The notes under the pieces: generated by a model
Databases searched by the model: none
What the model was told of the DNA's origin: nothing
What the model saw: the letters and a program-made list of their open reading frames with translations, nothing else
Part shown: positions 17,057-25,612 of the stretch, one piece after another
Position numbering within the stretch: position 1 is the first letter of the stretch
Layout: each line of letters starts with the position of its first letter
NCBI RefSeq assembly: GCF_003626575.1
Contig: NZ_RBDY01000021.1
Coordinates: forward strand, 1 to 64,000
DNA: 64,000 nt
Direction of reading: 5' to 3'
Source of the DNA: Streptomyces radicis
GTDB taxonomy: Bacteria > Actinomycetota > Actinomycetes > Streptomycetales > Streptomycetaceae
Program-made: the position numbers and the translations under genes

Positions 17057-18129
17057 TCCACCGGGGGGTTGTCGCAGCTGGGTTCGAGGACGGCGCGCGC
17101 CTCGTCGGAGTCGATGTTCTCCCGCGTGAGGAACGTGACACCGGTGTCCGCCGACGTCAGCGGGGTGCCATCGCGCAGGTGCGCGACCATGTTCTCCACG
17201 CCGAGGTAGCCCATCCTGAAGGGGTTCTGCACCACGAGCGCCGAGATCTGCCCGTCGCGCAGCCCGGCGATCTCGTCAGGCGCGGCGTCCCAGCCGATGA
17301 TGACGATCTCGCCTGACCTGCCGGCCGCCTCGACGGCCTGGGCGGCGCCGAGGACGCTCGGCTCGTTGGCGGCGAAGATCCCGGCCAGGTCGGGATTGGC
17401 GGTGAGGATGTCCTCGGTGACGCGTCGTGCCTCGTTCACGTCGCTGTGGCTCGGCTGCTGCCCGACCAGGTTGAGGTTGTCGTGCCGCGCCAGGCCCTCG
17501 GAGAACCCTTCCACGCGCTCGCTGTTGGTCTGCGATCCCGGCTGGAACTCGATCAGCGCCACGTCGTGCTCGCCCTCGCCGAGCTCCCCGGCGAGCAGGT
17601 TGGCCGCCTCGACCGCCGCGGCGTGGTTGTCGGTCGCGTACAGCGGCACGTCATCGGGCTGGGGGTCCGTGCCGGAGTCGATCATCGCCACCGGGATGCC
17701 CGCGCCGACGGCCTGGTCGGTGGCCGGGGCCAGGGCGGCCGAGTCGGTGGCGGCGTAGACGATGCCGTCGACCTGCCGGGTCACGAAGTTCTGGATGAGA
17801 TTGACCTGGCCCTCGACATCCGTCTCCGCGGTGACGCCGTCCCACTCGACCGTGACGTCGCCCGCCTGCTCCGCGGCGCACTCCGCGCCCGCCCGCACCG
17901 TGTTCCAGAACTCGTGCCCGACGGCCTTGGGCACGACGGCGAGCTCCAGGGGCCCGCTCGCGCTCTCTGCCGACCCGTCGCCTTCGCCGTCCGACGCGTC
18001 GTCACCCCCGTCCCGCACCTCGACGCCTCCGCAGGCGCTCAGGAGCGCGGCGGCGACCGCGGCGGCGAGCAGGGATCCGCTCCGGGTGCGGGCGCCGAGA
18101 CGGCGCCGACCGGCCGTGCTGTGTGCCAT
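17053..18129 (-). CDS. Sugar-binding lipoprotein of CUT2 ABC transporter
   Basis: Peripla_BP_4/RbsB-type ligand-binding protein, 358 residues, exported and lipid-anchored: lipobox LLSACGG gives a Cys near residue 31, followed by an acidic DGGDDASDGEGDG linker. Binding-fold segments include LAVVPKAVGHEFWNTV, IPVAMIDSGTD, LAGIFAANEPSVLGAAQAVEAAG and IIGWDAAPDEI, the last typical of rhamnose/ribose-type binding proteins. ATG 18129 has AAAGGA 7 nt upstream. The long frame upstream of it runs antisense-like through the permease and is not coding. It is second in the operon, after the permease. L-fucose or a fucosyl-oligosaccharide is the likely ligand by context. Confidence 0.9.
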   Translation of the reverse strand: MAHSTAGRRRLGARTRSGSLLAAAVAAALLSACGGVEVRDGGDDASDGEGDGSAESASGPLELAVVPKAVGHEFWNTVRAGAECAAEQAGDVTVEWDGVTAETDVEGQVNLIQNFVTRQVDGIVYAATDSAALAPATDQAVGAGIPVAMIDSGTDPQPDDVPLYATDNHAAAVEAANLLAGELGEGEHDVALIEFQPGSQTNSERVEGFSEGLARHDNLNLVGQQPSHSDVNEARRVTEDILTANPDLAGIFAANEPSVLGAAQAVEAAGRSGEIVIIGWDAAPDEIAGLRDGQISALVVQNPFRMGYLGVENMVAHLRDGTPLTSADTGVTFLTRENIDSDEARAVLEPSCDNPPVE

Positions 18130-18173
18130 GGGTGTGTCCTTTCGGCAGGGTCGTGGTGAGGGGCTCGGGAGGC

Positions 18174-19178
18174 TCACCCTCGGGCTTCGAGCCGTTGACG
18201 GCGGAGTTGGTCGAAGTAGACGGCGGCCCAGATGATGACGCCGACGATCACCTGCTGGTAGTGGATGCTGATGTCGAGCAGGACGGCGCCGTTGCGCACG
18301 ACCGCGATGAGGAACGCGCCGATGAGCGTGCCGATGATCCGGCCCTGGCCGCCGAAGAGGCTGGCCCCGCCGATCACCGCGGCGGCGATGACGTCGAGCT
18401 CGAGGGCGATTCCGTAGTTCGGCTGCCCGGAGTTCACCCGGGACGCCGCGATCATGCCCCCCAGGCCGACCAGCACGCCCGCCAGCACATAGACGGCGGT
18501 CAGGTGCCGACGCACCGGGACGCCCGAGCGGCGGGCGGCCTCGAGATTGGAGCCCATGGCGTACGTGTACCGGCCGAAGCGCGTCTGCGAGAGCAGGAAC
18601 GCCACCCCGACCGCGACGATCGCGGTCAGCACGACGGCGAACGGCAGGCCGAGGAACTCGCCGTTGCCGAGGAGTTGGAAGGACTCGGGAAGGCTGTACA
18701 CGCCCACGGAGCCGGTGACGATGAAGACGAGACCGCGCCCGACGGACATGGTGCCCAGGGTCGCGATGAACGGGGGGATCCGCGCCACCGTCACGAGCAG
18801 CCCGTTCACCAGCCCCGCGGCGGCGCCGACCGCGATGGCCACCGCGGTCGCCGCCCACACGGAGAAGCCGAGGTCACGGACGACGATGGCGCCCACCACG
18901 CCCGAGAGGGCGGCGACCGACCCGACGGACAGGTCGATGCCCTTGGTGATGATGACCATGGTCTGGGCGGTCGCGATGATGGCGATCACGGCGGTCTGCG
19001 CGCCGATGTTGAAGAGGTTGTCGGACGTCAGGAAGTGGGGACTGGCGAAGCTGAGGGCGATGAACAGGATGACGAGTGCCCCGGCGGCGGTGAGCTCCGA
19101 GAGCGCGTGGGACATCCGCTCCCGCAGCCACTCGGATGTCCGGCCCCGCGCCTCGGCGGTCTGCTCGGCGGTGCTCAC
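18174..19178 (-). CDS. Sugar ABC transporter permease (RbsC-like)
   Basis: 334-residue BPD_transp_2 permease with about 8-10 hydrophobic helices. The conserved ITKGIDLSVGSVAALSGV and GGASLFGGQGRIIGTLIGA segments are diagnostic of CUT2 permeases. It starts at GTG 19178. It is the first gene of the operon permease, binding protein, ATPase, zinc dehydrogenase, SDR; the usual order would put the binding protein first. Two operator-like sites lie 123-247 bp upstream. It moves the sugar delivered by the lipoprotein through the membrane. Confidence 0.9.
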   Translation of the reverse strand: MSTAEQTAEARGRTSEWLRERMSHALSELTAAGALVILFIALSFASPHFLTSDNLFNIGAQTAVIAIIATAQTMVIITKGIDLSVGSVAALSGVVGAIVVRDLGFSVWAATAVAIAVGAAAGLVNGLLVTVARIPPFIATLGTMSVGRGLVFIVTGSVGVYSLPESFQLLGNGEFLGLPFAVVLTAIVAVGVAFLLSQTRFGRYTYAMGSNLEAARRSGVPVRRHLTAVYVLAGVLVGLGGMIAASRVNSGQPNYGIALELDVIAAAVIGGASLFGGQGRIIGTLIGAFLIAVVRNGAVLLDISIHYQQVIVGVIIWAAVYFDQLRRQRLEARG

Positions 19179-19300
19179 GGCCGCACCGGCCCTTCCCCGG
19201 CACCGCCGCGGGACTTCGGCGGCGGATCACCCTGTTCGAGCGGAGAGCTCACGAGCAACGGCCTCCTCGACAGCTCCGGCGCGGGCACACACCCATCGCC

Positions 19301-19317
19301 GATAGATCAGATGTTTG
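19301..19317. promoter_or_regulatory. Fucose-regulon operator upstream of the ABC operon
   Basis: GATAGATC-A-GATGTTTG matches 13 of 17 positions of the perfect palindrome. It lies 123 bp upstream of the permease start. No equally clear -35/-10 pair flanks it. Confidence 0.6.
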
Positions 19318-19408
19318 CCTCGATCGGGCGCTACCCTGCCACGACGGGAGACCCATGCCAAGGGGCTCGTCAGCACTTTGCGGCAGCCGACCGAGCGAGG
19401 CGGGGCGA

Positions 19409-19425
19409 AATACATCAGATCATTG
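19409..19425. promoter_or_regulatory. Weak fucose-regulon operator
   Basis: AATACATC-A-GATCATTG has a nearly perfect left half and a poor right half. It is 108 bp from the site at 19301 and next to the GH10 terminator. It could be a second site of the ABC operon. Confidence 0.4.
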
Positions 19426-19450
19426 GCGGGTGACTGTGCCATGGTCAAAA

Positions 19451-19481
19451 GGCGGGGCCCCGAGGCTTCCGGGGCCCCGCC
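19451..19481 (-). terminator. Rho-independent terminator of the GH62-GH10 genes
   Basis: A perfect 12-bp stem (GGCGGGGCCCCG 19451-19462 with CGGGGCCCCGCC 19470-19481) and a 7-nt loop lie 28 bp after the GH10 stop. On the minus strand it is followed directly by TTTTG. Confidence 0.85.
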
Positions 19482-19509
19482 GTGGCGGAGAGGTGAGGAG
19501 GGACGGCGA

Positions 19510-20541
19510 TCAGGCGTTGTTCAGGGCCGCGAGCACGGCGTGGTAGGCCTCCTTCTTCTGGTAGGTGGCGTCGAAGAGCAGCGGGGTGACGTCATCGCGC
19601 CAGGAGTACTTGTCCGTGAAGCCCCAGATGGTGATGCCGGTGCAGCGCGAGACCGCGAGACATGCCTCGGTGACCTGCCGGTAGGCGTCGGCCTGGGCGG
19701 CGCCCGAGCCGCCGATGTCCAGCTCGGTGATCTCGACGTCCACGCCGAGGTCGGAGAAGCGCTGGAGGTTCTGCCGATAGGTGGACAGGTCGGAGGTGGA
19801 GTCGAGGTGGCTCTGGAAGCCGACGCAGTCGATGGGCACGCCCCGGGCGAGGAAGTCCTCCACCATCCGGTAGATGGCGTCGCTCTTGGCGTTGACCGCG
19901 TCCGTGCCGTAGTCGTTGTAGCAGAGCGTGGCGTTCGGGTCGGCGGCGTCGGCGGCGCGGAACGCCTCCTCGATCCAGCCGTCGCCCAGCTGCTGCTGGA
20001 GGTTGGACTGGCGGCGGCTGCCGTCCCACTCGAACGCCTCGTTGACCACGTCCCACGAGGAGATGTCGCCCGCGTAGTGGCCCGCGACCCCGTCGATGTG
20101 GCCCAGCATGGCCTGGCGCAGCGCGTCGCCGGTCAGGCCCTGCACCCAGGAGGGCTGTTGCGCGTGCCAGACCAGGGTGTGGCCGCGGACCTCCATGCCC
20201 TGGCTCCGCGCGTGGTCGACGAGCTGGTCGCCGCGGCTGAAGTTGAACTGGCCCGGGCTTGGCTCGGTGGCGTCCCACTTCATGTCGTTCTCGGCGACGA
20301 CGCTGGTGAACTCCCGGTTCAGGGTGGCGGCGTAGTCGGCCTCGCCGAGGAGGTGGGGGCCGACGGCGGTGCCGAAGTACCGGCCGCTCTCGGCCGCCGC
20401 GGCGCCGAGCGTGTCCGCCTGGGCCTGGGCGGTGCCGGTGGACATCATGGCGCCGGTCGCGGCCAGGACGCCGGTGACCAGCGCGGCGACGGCCGCGCGG
20501 ACGCGGTGGCGACCGCGCCGTTCGGGCAGTCTCTCGGTCAT
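19510..20541 (-). CDS. Secreted endo-1,4-beta-xylanase, GH10
   Basis: Retaining endoxylanase cutting beta-1,4-xylan outside the cell. 343 residues; ATG 20541 has AAGGAG 6 nt upstream. Sec signal to about residue 42 (TGTAQAQA). The barrel motifs are complete: FTSVVAENDMKWD, RGHTLVWHAQ, DVVNEAF with acid/base Glu168, CYNDYG, VGFQSHLD, ITELDIG with nucleophile Glu273, and TIWGFTDKYSWR. There is no CBM; the protein ends after the catalytic domain (ALNNA), unlike many Streptomyces xylanases that carry a CBM13. It follows the GH62 arabinofuranosidase by 68 bp, so the pair is suited to degrade arabinoxylan together. Confidence 0.95.
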   Translation of the reverse strand: MTERLPERRGRHRVRAAVAALVTGVLAATGAMMSTGTAQAQADTLGAAAAESGRYFGTAVGPHLLGEADYAATLNREFTSVVAENDMKWDATEPSPGQFNFSRGDQLVDHARSQGMEVRGHTLVWHAQQPSWVQGLTGDALRQAMLGHIDGVAGHYAGDISSWDVVNEAFEWDGSRRQSNLQQQLGDGWIEEAFRAADAADPNATLCYNDYGTDAVNAKSDAIYRMVEDFLARGVPIDCVGFQSHLDSTSDLSTYRQNLQRFSDLGVDVEITELDIGGSGAAQADAYRQVTEACLAVSRCTGITIWGFTDKYSWRDDVTPLLFDATYQKKEAYHAVLAALNNA

Positions 20542-20567
20542 GGGAACTCCTTCACTTCCGGTGGGGG

Positions 20568-20589
20568 CGGACAGGTGGAGGGCTGTCCG
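20568..20589 (-). promoter_or_regulatory. Hairpin between GH62 and GH10
   Basis: CGGACAG (20568-20574) and CTGTCCG (20583-20589) form a 7-bp stem with an 8-nt loop between the GH62 stop and the GH10 ribosome site. It may tune readthrough or mRNA stability. There is no T-tract. Confidence 0.35.
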
Positions 20590-20609
20590 GCGGAAAGGGA
20601 CCGACCCGC

Positions 20610-21716
20610 TCAGCAGGGGGAGTTGGTCTGGGTGGCCAGGCCGAGGCGCCAGGGCAGCTGGGAGTAGTCGCCTCCGGCGTCGGGGTCGAGGCCCTGGTAG
20701 AGGAGCTGGATGTCGCAGGGGTCGAGGGTCATGGTCTGGTCGGCCGAGGTGCGGATGAGCTCGCCATGGCTGATGTCCCTGGTCCAGGCGTTGCCGCCGT
20801 CGAAGGTGACATTGGTGCTGCGGGCGAACGGATTGGACTCGGTGTCGGCGAGCGGCTGCCACTGGCCGGTGAGGCCGTCGGCGGTGAACGAGCGGTACCA
20901 GCGGCGGCCGTCCGAGCCGATGGCCTCCCAGATCAGCAGATAGGTGTCGGTGCCCTCGACGCGGTAGACGGCGCCGCCCTCGAAGAGCGCGTTGCCGGTG
21001 TCCTCGAGCACGATCCGCGTGTCGCGGAAGCCGTTGGGGAACTCCCCGACGGTGGTCTCGGCGCGGTAGACATGGCCGTTGTCGTCGGCGGAGAACAGGT
21101 AGCACATGCTCGCGTCGCAGATGACGTAGAAGTCGAGCCAGTGCCCGTCGCCGATGTTCTCCTCGACGACGTCGGGCACGCTGTCCTGGAAGTTGCGCGG
21201 CGCCGACCAGCTGGTGGGGTCGTTCGGGTCGTCGGTCGTGGAGAACGACGGCAGCCCGGTCTGGTAGACGAGGTACCACTCGTCGCGGGGCTCGAAGTAG
21301 AACGCGTGGGGCGCGGCACGGTAGCCGGGGCCGACGCCCGAGGCGGCCTCCAGGTCGGTCTGCGGGGCGCCCGCGGCCTGGGACCAGTCGTCGAAGCTCG
21401 TGTGGGCGAGGCCCCAGTCACCCGAGGTGTCGACCCGGGTGAAGAAGACGTGCCAGGTGCCGTCCTCGTCCTGGAGCACGGACGGATCCTTGACGGCCAC
21501 GGAGTCGATGTTCGCGGCGGGCGAGATCACCGGGCCGCCTGAGGACCACTGGAAGCTGGTCGGCAACTGCTGCTGAACGGCGGCGGCTCGGCCGCCGGGA
21601 TCGGCCGAGGCCGGGGCGGCGGACAGCGCCGTCGCCAGGCCGACGAGGAGGACGACGGCCATGCGCAGCGGCCGTGAGCGGGAACGACGTCGTGAACGAC
21701 GTGCTGAAGCGAGCAT
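20610..21716 (-). CDS. Secreted alpha-L-arabinofuranosidase, GH62
   Basis: Removes arabinofuranosyl branches from arabinoxylan, an inverting exo-enzyme. 368 residues. Start ATG 21716 (GGAGA upstream) gives an Arg-rich n-region (RRSRRRSRSRPLR) and a Sec signal ending in APASA. The catalytic domain starts LPTSFQWSSGGPVIS, with AVKDPSVLQ carrying the expected base Asp, YLVYQTG, GHWLDFYVICD with the modulator Asp, EGGAVYRVEG with the acid Glu, and the family ending LPWRLGLATQTNSPC. These features separate it from ordinary GH43 enzymes. It has no CBM. It is followed by GH10 in the same direction. A perfect fucose-type operator lies 307 bp upstream, so it may belong to that regulon. Confidence 0.9.
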   Translation of the reverse strand: MLASARRSRRRSRSRPLRMAVVLLVGLATALSAAPASADPGGRAAAVQQQLPTSFQWSSGGPVISPAANIDSVAVKDPSVLQDEDGTWHVFFTRVDTSGDWGLAHTSFDDWSQAAGAPQTDLEAASGVGPGYRAAPHAFYFEPRDEWYLVYQTGLPSFSTTDDPNDPTSWSAPRNFQDSVPDVVEENIGDGHWLDFYVICDASMCYLFSADDNGHVYRAETTVGEFPNGFRDTRIVLEDTGNALFEGGAVYRVEGTDTYLLIWEAIGSDGRRWYRSFTADGLTGQWQPLADTESNPFARSTNVTFDGGNAWTRDISHGELIRTSADQTMTLDPCDIQLLYQGLDPDAGGDYSQLPWRLGLATQTNSPC

Positions 21717-22022
21717 GAGGTCTCCGTTGCGGCTCAGCCGGAGGCCCACCCACACGGACGTCGTCTGCGCCCGTGCGTTCCGGCTCGGCGAGGAGCGTGG
21801 GGGGACCCTTACCGGAAGAAGCGGATGGTGCGCTTACGGTCACCTGCGGCGTGTCGGGGGCGCGGCGGCCACCCGCATCAGGCTGCGTTCGGAAAGTCGA
21901 ACATCGATCGGCTTGCCGGACATCACAGATCCTAGGAGGCCACCCCAGGAGCCGACAGCCCTCGGACAGGGATATTTTCGGCCGACTCCACGAAAGGGAA
22001 GGCCAGCCACGGCCCACGAGCG
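21717..22022. other. Upstream region of GH62, no gene seen
   Basis: Non-coding stretch between the divergent GH62 and GH2 genes. It is somewhat AT-richer around 21960-22010. No clear -35/-10 pair for GH62 was recognised. The operator sites that follow at 22023 and 22134 are listed separately. Confidence 0.4.
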
Positions 22023-22039
22023 GATACATCTGATGTATC
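22023..22039. promoter_or_regulatory. Perfect 17-bp fucose-regulon operator (GH62/GH2 gap)
   Basis: GATACATC-T-GATGTATC, identical to the site at 12159-12175. In both, GACGATCCTCCC begins 6 bp after the palindrome. It lies 307 bp upstream of GH62 and 170 bp upstream of GH2. Confidence 0.7.
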
Positions 22040-22133
22040 AAGGCGACGATCCTCCCCCGCTCCCCCATGAACGCCGCCAACGCAGGGTGTTCAGCCGGAA
22101 CGTGACGCGCCGAAAGCGATCGAGCGGGCACCC

Positions 22134-22162
22134 TTGACCGATACATCAGATGTTTCTACGCT
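22134..22162 (+). promoter_or_regulatory. GH2 promoter with the operator filling its spacer
   Basis: -35 TTGACC (22134-22139), a 17-bp spacer that is exactly GATACATC-A-GATGTTTC (22140-22156), and -10 TACGCT (22157-22162). This is the same arrangement as the GH95 promoter. The GH2 start is about 48 bp further on. Confidence 0.75.
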
Positions 22163-22209
22163 CTGCATCGCTCGCCAGACGGCCCGGCGGCAGCGGAAGG
22201 GAGTCGACG

Positions 22210-25200
22210 ATGACCGATCCACCGGGGCGACGACCGCCGATCCACCGTCGTACGCTGCTCGGCGGCGGCCTCGCCGCCCTGGGGGCGGCGGCCATGCCCC
22301 CGCTCGCGGTGACGGCGGCGGCGGCCGGGGCCGCGGAGGCCGCTGAGCCCGTCGCGGTGTGGCCCGATCCGCCCAACGGGCATCCGGAGTGGCGGCACAA
22401 CATCGAGATCTTCGAGGTCAACTCCCAGCCGCCGCACGCGACGTTCATGCCCTACCGCGACCTCGGGCAGGCACTGGCCGCCGACCGGACCGACTCGCCG
22501 TACCGGCTCGACCTCGACGGCACCTGGCGGTTCCAGCACGTCGACAGGCCGGACGACCGCGACCCCGACTTCCACGGGATCGACATCGACGACGGCTCAT
22601 GGGACACCATCCCGGTGCCCTCGAGTTGGCAGCTGCACGGCTACGACTTCCCGATCTATGTCAACATCGCCTACCCGTGGTGGGGTGGCGGCGGCCACAG
22701 CGAGGCCCCCCTGCCGCCGGAAGTGCCGATGCTGTTCAACCCGGTCGGGCAGTACCGCCGGACGTTCGAGCTCCCCGCCGCATGGCGGGGCCGCCGGATC
22801 CACCTGCACTTCGAGGGGGTGAAGGCCGCCTTCTACGTCTGGATCAACGGGACGAGGGTGGGGTACCGGGAGGGCTCGTACACGCCCGCCGAGTTCGACA
22901 TCACCGACCATGTCCACGCCGGGACCAACCTGATCGCCGTCGAGGTCTACCGGTTCCCCGACGGGGACTGGCTGGAGGACCAGGACATGATCCGGCTGTC
23001 CGGGATCTTCAGGCCGGTCTTCCTCTACTCGCTCCCGACCGTGCACCTGCGCGACTTCACGCTCACCACCACGTTGAAGGACGGCTACACCAACGCCGAC
23101 CTGGCGGTCACCGCCCGCGTCCGCGACAGCGGCTCCCGGCGCTCGGGCACCTACACCGTGGAGACCCAGCTCTACGACGCCGACCGGCGCCCCGTCTGGC
23201 CCCGACCGCTGCGCGTCACCGCCGACATCGGCTCCGTGCCTCCGGGCGATGACGTCACCGCCGGGGACGCCAAGGAGGTGCGAAGGCCCGAGCTGTGGTC
23301 GGCCGAGCACCCGAACCTGTACACCGCGGTGCTTCAGCTGCGCGACCCCTCGGGCACGGTCGTCCAGACCGTGTCGGCACGCGTCGGCTTCCGCGAGTTC
23401 GCGCTCGAGGACGGCCTGATCCGGATCAACGGCCAGCCGGTCTCGTTGCGCGGCGTCAACCGCCACGAGATCGACACCGACCGCGGGGCGGCCCTGACCC
23501 GCGAGGACATGGTCAGGGACATCAGGGCGATGAAGCGGCTCAACATCAACGCCGTCAGAACCGCGCACTACCCCAACAACCCGGTGTGGTACGAGCTCGC
23601 CGACGAGTACGGCCTCTATGTGATGGACGAGGCCAACCTGGAGACCCACGGAGTCATGCGGGACTACCCGGCCTCCCGCCCCGACTGGACCGCACCCGTC
23701 ATCGACCGGGCCTCCGCCATGGTCCACCGCGACAAGAACCACCCCTCGGTCGTCATCTGGTCGCTCGGCAACGAGGCGGGCGCGGGCGACAACTTCATCG
23801 CCATGCGCGACTGGATCCGCGAGGCCGACCCGACCCGGATCATCCAGTACCAGGGCGACAACCGCCCTGAGGTCAGCGATCTCCGCGTCGAGGGGTACGA
23901 GTCCCCCGCCCAGGTCGAGGCTCGCGCGCGGGCGAGCGACCCCCGGCCCTATGTCATGCACGAGTACGCCCACTCGATGGGCAACTCGACAGGAAACCTC
24001 AAGGAGTACTGGGACATCATCCGGGCCCACCCGATCCTTCAGGGCGGGTTCATCTGGGACTTCGCCGACGAGGCCCTGCGCTGGCCGATCCCGTCGGGCA
24101 ACGGGGAGACCTTCCTCTCCTACGGCGGCGACTGGGGCGACCGGCCCGACTTCGCGGGCAACTTCTGCGGCAACGGCATCGTCGACGCCGACCGTCGCCC
24201 GGCCGGCAAGGCCGTCGAGGTCAAGCAGATCTACCAGGCGATCAACGTCTCCGCCGACGCCGACGCCGACATCACCAGCGGCGTCGTCCGGATCACCAAC
24301 GAGTACCTGTTCGCCAACCTCCGTGAGTTCGCCGGGAGTTGGGCCCTGGTCGCCGATGGCGTGGTGGTCGATCACGGGACGCTCACCGCGGCGCAGCTCG
24401 ACATCCCGCCGCTGTCGAGCAGGACCGTCCGCCTCCCGATCCGGCGCCCGGCCCACCCCGTGCCCGGCGAGGAGCACTTCCTCCAGCTCTCGTTCACCCT
24501 CAGGTCCGCGACGCCCTGGGCCGACGCCGGATTCGAGGTGGCCAAGCAGCAGCTGCCGGTCGACTTCGGCAGCCCGCCGATCGAACCGACCCCGATCGCG
24601 GAGGTCCCGGCCCTGACCGACACGGAGACCGACGAGGAGATCACCGTCTCCGGCGACGACTTCACCGTCACCATCTCCAGGACAACGGGCGAGATCACCT
24701 CGTACGAGGCACTGGGCATGCGGCTGGTGAACTCCGGTCCCGCGCCGAACTTCTGGCGGGCCCCGAACGACAACGACCGCGGCAACGGCCACCCCACCCG
24801 CAACGCCACCTGGCGGCGCGCGGGAGCCGACAGGACCGTGACCGGCGTCGCCGTCGAGCGGCTCTCGGACCGCGCGGTGCGGGTGAGCGTCACGGGCACG
24901 CTGCCGACCACCACCGCCTCGTCGTTCAGCACGACGTTCACGGTCCACGGCAACGGCGAGATCAAGGTCGACACCACGCTGCGCCCCGGCTCGTCGAGCC
25001 TGCCCTACATACCGGAGGTGGGGTCGATCCTCCTCCTCCCCGGCGACCTGGAGGAGATGCACTACTACGGCCGCGGGCCCGAGGAGAACCACTGGGACCG
25101 GCACACCGGCTCCGACGTCGGCGTGTACACCTCGACGGTGACCGACCAGTGGACCAGCTATCTCCGCCCCCAGGAGAACGGCAACAAGACCGACGTGCGG

Positions 25201-25551
25201 TGGGTCGCCCTCGTCAACGGCAGCGGCCGCGGCCTGCTCGTGTACGGCGAGGGGCTGCTCGAGGTGAACGCGTCGCACTTCACGCCCGAGGACCTGTCGA
25301 CCGGCGTCAGGCACGAGTACGAGCTGACGCCACGCCAGGATGTCGTGCTGCGGGTGAACCACCGGCAGATGGGCATCGGCGGAAACGACACCTGGGGGGC
25401 GCACACCCTCGACGCGTACAAGCTGTTCGCCGACAGGGACTACACCTACAGCTACCGGCTGCGCCCCCTGCCGACCGTTCGCCGGTCGATGGCGCTGTCC
25501 CGGCAGCCCGTGGGCGAGGCCGGGGAGCCGACCGACGCGGCGGGGAGATGA
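22210..25551 (+). CDS. Secreted beta-galactosidase, GH2 (LacZ-type)
   Basis: Retaining exo-enzyme removing beta-D-galactose, here exported. 1113 residues; ATG 22210 follows GGAAGGGAG. Tat signal IHRRTLLGGGLAALGAAAMPP. Domains in order: sugar-binding N domain (about 70-260), Ig-like GH2 domain, TIM barrel (about 400-690) with MDEANLETHG, acid/base Glu522 in SLGNEAG and nucleophile Glu585 in MHEYAHSMGN, a second Ig domain, and the C-terminal beta-galactosidase small-chain domain (NFWRAPNDNDRG, YYGRGPEENHWDR). Secretion of a LacZ-type enzyme suits polysaccharide side chains rather than lactose. Its promoter carries the fucose-regulon operator, so galactose removal after defucosylation (Fuc-Gal-Xyl side chains of xyloglucan, or arabinogalactan) is a reasonable role. 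Confidence 0.93.
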   Translation: MTDPPGRRPPIHRRTLLGGGLAALGAAAMPPLAVTAAAAGAAEAAEPVAVWPDPPNGHPEWRHNIEIFEVNSQPPHATFMPYRDLGQALAADRTDSPYRLDLDGTWRFQHVDRPDDRDPDFHGIDIDDGSWDTIPVPSSWQLHGYDFPIYVNIAYPWWGGGGHSEAPLPPEVPMLFNPVGQYRRTFELPAAWRGRRIHLHFEGVKAAFYVWINGTRVGYREGSYTPAEFDITDHVHAGTNLIAVEVYRFPDGDWLEDQDMIRLSGIFRPVFLYSLPTVHLRDFTLTTTLKDGYTNADLAVTARVRDSGSRRSGTYTVETQLYDADRRPVWPRPLRVTADIGSVPPGDDVTAGDAKEVRRPELWSAEHPNLYTAVLQLRDPSGTVVQTVSARVGFREFALEDGLIRINGQPVSLRGVNRHEIDTDRGAALTREDMVRDIRAMKRLNINAVRTAHYPNNPVWYELADEYGLYVMDEANLETHGVMRDYPASRPDWTAPVIDRASAMVHRDKNHPSVVIWSLGNEAGAGDNFIAMRDWIREADPTRIIQYQGDNRPEVSDLRVEGYESPAQVEARARASDPRPYVMHEYAHSMGNSTGNLKEYWDIIRAHPILQGGFIWDFADEALRWPIPSGNGETFLSYGGDWGDRPDFAGNFCGNGIVDADRRPAGKAVEVKQIYQAINVSADADADITSGVVRITNEYLFANLREFAGSWALVADGVVVDHGTLTAAQLDIPPLSSRTVRLPIRRPAHPVPGEEHFLQLSFTLRSATPWADAGFEVAKQQLPVDFGSPPIEPTPIAEVPALTDTETDEEITVSGDDFTVTISRTTGEITSYEALGMRLVNSGPAPNFWRAPNDNDRGNGHPTRNATWRRAGADRTVTGVAVERLSDRAVRVSVTGTLPTTTASSFSTTFTVHGNGEIKVDTTLRPGSSSLPYIPEVGSILLLPGDLEEMHYYGRGPEENHWDRHTGSDVGVYTSTVTDQWTSYLRPQENGNKTDVRWVALVNGSGRGLLVYGEGLLEVNASHFTPEDLSTGVRHEYELTPRQDVVLRVNHRQMGIGGNDTWGAHTLDAYKLFADRDYTYSYRLRPLPTVRRSMALSRQPVGEAGEPTDAAGR

Positions 25552-25574
25552 CGCGGTGGCGGGCGGGGGAAGCC

Positions 25575-25602
25575 GCCGCGGGGCCCGTGTCGGCGGGCCC
25601 CG
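25575..25602. terminator. Bidirectional terminator between GH2 and GH51
   Basis: An 11-bp GC stem (CGCGGGGCCCG 25575-25585 with CGGGCCCCGCG 25592-25602) with a 6-nt loop, placed in the 61-bp gap between convergent stops. Confidence 0.75.
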
Positions 25603-25612
25603 CGGGGCCGGG

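Noticed and set aside
20610..21716. GH43 assignment for the gene before GH10
   Set aside because: The opening LPTSFQWSS, GHWLDFYVICD and ending LPWRLGLATQTNS are GH62 features.
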